From Conchocele bisecta (Eukaryota > Mollusca > Bivalvia > Lucinida > Thyasiridae), in the NCBI GenBank assembly GCA_029237695.1, contig CM055274.1, forward strand, positions 68,500,828-68,564,827: a DNA stretch of 64,000 nt, given 5' to 3'. Positions within the stretch are counted from its first letter, which is position 1. Each line of letters begins with the position of its first letter. Positions 62,250 through 64,000 of this stretch are shown in pieces. Both the position numbers and the translations under genes were made by a program. The notes below the pieces were generated by a model. The model was not told the DNA's origin and did no database searches. It saw only the letters and a list, made by a program, of their open reading frames with translations.

Positions 62250-63228
62250 CTAGAACTATCACAGGAGTGATCATAATACCCCCACAAAGAGTTGGACTTA
62301 CAAATAGCTTAACATTAGAAGAGTTTTATAGGTTTGAATAAAAATGTCATTATCATTATTTAATGCTGGCCTTAGAGATGTGTGACATTGACCTTTTACC
62401 TGCGTACGTGGTCAATGAAATTGAGATAATCTGAAAACATTTCAAAATTCATTCATCAGTTATAGAAGATCTTACATGAGTAATGGATTAATATGATTTT
62501 GATTAAAAACTCTGTGCCGAGTTTGTCAAGAACGCAATGAATCAATTTCATAAAAATAGAAAAAATGGCTATAAAGCTAAAAGTATATTTTTATAAAAAA
62601 AATATTTGTTCGGCATAAAAAGTGTGTATAGTTTCAGATCAATCCACTGAACGGTTTCAGAGGAGTTGTGTACACAAACTATGCAGTTTATCTGTCTGCC
62701 GCCTGCAATAGGTTTGACCGTTGACCTTCAACTGTGACCTTGGACGTAGGTGCGTGGTTATTGATCGTGACACACCTTCTCATCCTGAGAAACATTTGTG
62801 CCAAGGCATTTGATAATCCATGCATCGGTGTAGAAGATATAGAGCGGAAGGGAATTTCAATAGGTTTGACCTTTGACCTTCAACTGTGACCTTGGACGTA
62901 GGTGCATGGTTATTGATCGTGACAGACCTTCTCATCATGAGAAACATTTGTGCCAAGCCATCTGATAATCCATGCATCGGTGTAGAAGATATAGAGCGGA
63001 AGGGAATTTCGATAGGTTTGACCGTTGACCTTCAACTGTGACCTTGACCTTGGACGTAGGTGCGTGGTTATTGATCGCGACACACCTTCTCATCATGAGA
63101 AACATTTGTGCCAAGCCATTTGATAATCCATGCATGGGTGTAGAAGATATAGAGCGGAAGGGAATTTCTAACAGACCGACCGACAAGCTGACTCCTATAT
63201 ACCCCCTCAAACTTTGTTTGTGGGGGTA
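62250..63228 (+). mobile_element. AACWAGA-type element F3, copy 2 (without F5)
   Basis: The start AACTAGAACTATCACAGGAG is the same head as copy 1. Four units of ~125 bp with GACCTTCAACTGTGACCTTG, TGGACGTAGGTGC and GAAACATTTGTGCCAAG follow, then CCGACCGACAAGCTGACTCC. The end is CTTTGTTTGTGGGGGTA. It lacks the F5 insert present in copy 1 and the long (GACC)n run is short. The 119-codon minus frame at 62935-63294 arises from the units. Confidence 0.8.
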
Positions 63229-63713
63229 CATGTATAATGAACAAAAGTTCTGCAAATGCATATATATTCTCCCGCTTCGATACCACTGAGCCACACTACA
63301 TGTCTATTTTGCGCACCAAGATACACTAGTATATTGACATGCATGCACGTGCACTTTATCATGTAGTTAATATACACGGAAACGAGGCTATGATATGATA
63401 ATACACCTGGTCTACCTATAATTGGACTCATCAATTGACCTCCAGCAACTTATTATCGTCTGTCATTTATACAAAAGCCAACAATAATCCAGTGGTGTTG
63501 CTGTTGTTACATCAAATCCGTCTGGAAGATTGGGCCCTGGGTTTTCGGTGAAGTCTTCTATTGCATATATAAATAACAATTATGTCATAATTTTTATTTT
63601 AATATCTCGACAGTAAGCACTAATTTATTTGTATTCACATTATGAGGTTCTGTGTCATATGAATGATTGTGTACAAGCTATACATTTCTTTCCAGCAAAT
63701 GGAATTAATAGTA
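63229..63713. other. Unannotated stretch, no gene seen
   Basis: No recognised feature. Confidence 0.3.
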
Positions 63714-64000
63714 TTAAAGGTGCATGCCCACTCATAAGGCACAAGGAATTAAATACGTGTATAATTGTGTCACTATTCCACCAGTTCTAAAAATTGCGAG
63801 TGCCCGCTACACAGATCTAATCATTTAGTAATATTTATTTTACTGATAGAGACGCACGGTGGTATCAGGCTATTTTCATATGCAAATGAGACATGATATT
63901 TATTAATTATTTATGCTAATTAAATGTGTCACCTGAAAAAATATTTTTTTCGACAGATAATAAAGTATGATCATTGCACATCAAAAAATAAATACAGAGA
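63714..64000 (+). mobile_element. TTAA-flanked MITE, second copy (runs off window), empty site for F7
   Basis: TTAA at 63714-63717, then AGGTGCATGCCCACTCA and ATCATTTAGTAATATTTATT, as at 49360. It continues without interruption through TATTTATGCTAATTAAATGT into CACCTGAAAAAATATT and AAAGTATGATCATTGCACAT, which in the other copy lie beyond F7 (52145-52203). Confidence 0.85.

Overview
The window looks like nuclear DNA of a marine or freshwater invertebrate, most likely a bivalve mollusc. The reasons are its low GC content, the absence of dense or operon-like coding, short exons in a sea of interspersed repeats, tRNA-derived SINEs, and repeat families carrying phrases such as GTGACCTTGACCTTGG and AGCTCACCTGAGC that I associate with bivalve genomes. 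I cannot name the species. Most long open frames are by-products of repeats or of the N gap.

Genes. (1) Two candidate coding exons on the minus strand, 41819-42007 and 32064-32252, have canonical splice borders and matching phase. The second is recognisable as mitochondrial ribosomal protein uL30m (MRPL30). The first starts with a mitochondrial-targeting-like N-terminus and may be the 5' exon of the same gene. The ~9.6 kb between them is a stack of nested mobile elements. (2) A 4.4 kb intronless reading frame on the minus strand, 20317-24752, is a decayed copy of a large uncharacterised multi-copy metazoan protein family. It has at least three nonsense codons and about eight frameshifts. Four acidic motifs in its C-terminal half resemble a PIN/FEN-like nuclease. 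(3) A candidate terminal exon lies at 54376-54479, and candidate first exons or promoters lie near 16956, 47460, 48339 and 53533.

Mobile DNA, region by region. 0-7 kb: AACWAGA-type element F8 (two copies), a 2 kb AT-rich 25-bp satellite and an inverted SINE pair. 7-13 kb: short MITEs, several long foldback palindromes and F1 copy A. 13-20 kb: copy 1 of a duplicated block, a CGACTCGCC minisatellite, F1 copy B running into a 500-bp N gap, and pogo-like MITEs. 20-25 kb: the pseudogene. 25-32 kb: nested arrays F2, F3 and F5. 32-42 kb: the MRPL30 exons and intron with F1 copy C (ten 149-bp units), two CAGAGCTCC elements and a 2.7 kb G/C-run palindromic array. 42-53 kb: F6, F4, F9, F7 and F8, with F7 lodged in a TTAA-flanked MITE. 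53-64 kb: a long-TIR element, a 1.2 kb hAT-like element with a perfect 8-bp target duplication, copy 2 of the duplicated block with an expanded satellite, F3 copy 2, and the start of a second TTAA-flanked MITE.

The main result of the hunt is that at least nine sequence-unrelated repeat families (called F1-F9 here) share one layout. The 5' end is AACWAGA followed by a small palindrome. Then come tandem 120-190-bp units and a (CCCG)n or (GACGG)n-like stretch. The 3' end is a terminal hairpin whose arm is complementary to a motif near the 5' end. Where the interrupted host repeat can be read on both sides, there is no target-site duplication. This matches Helentron-associated (pearl/CvA/DINE-like) non-autonomous elements. 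No Rep/helicase gene is visible in the window.
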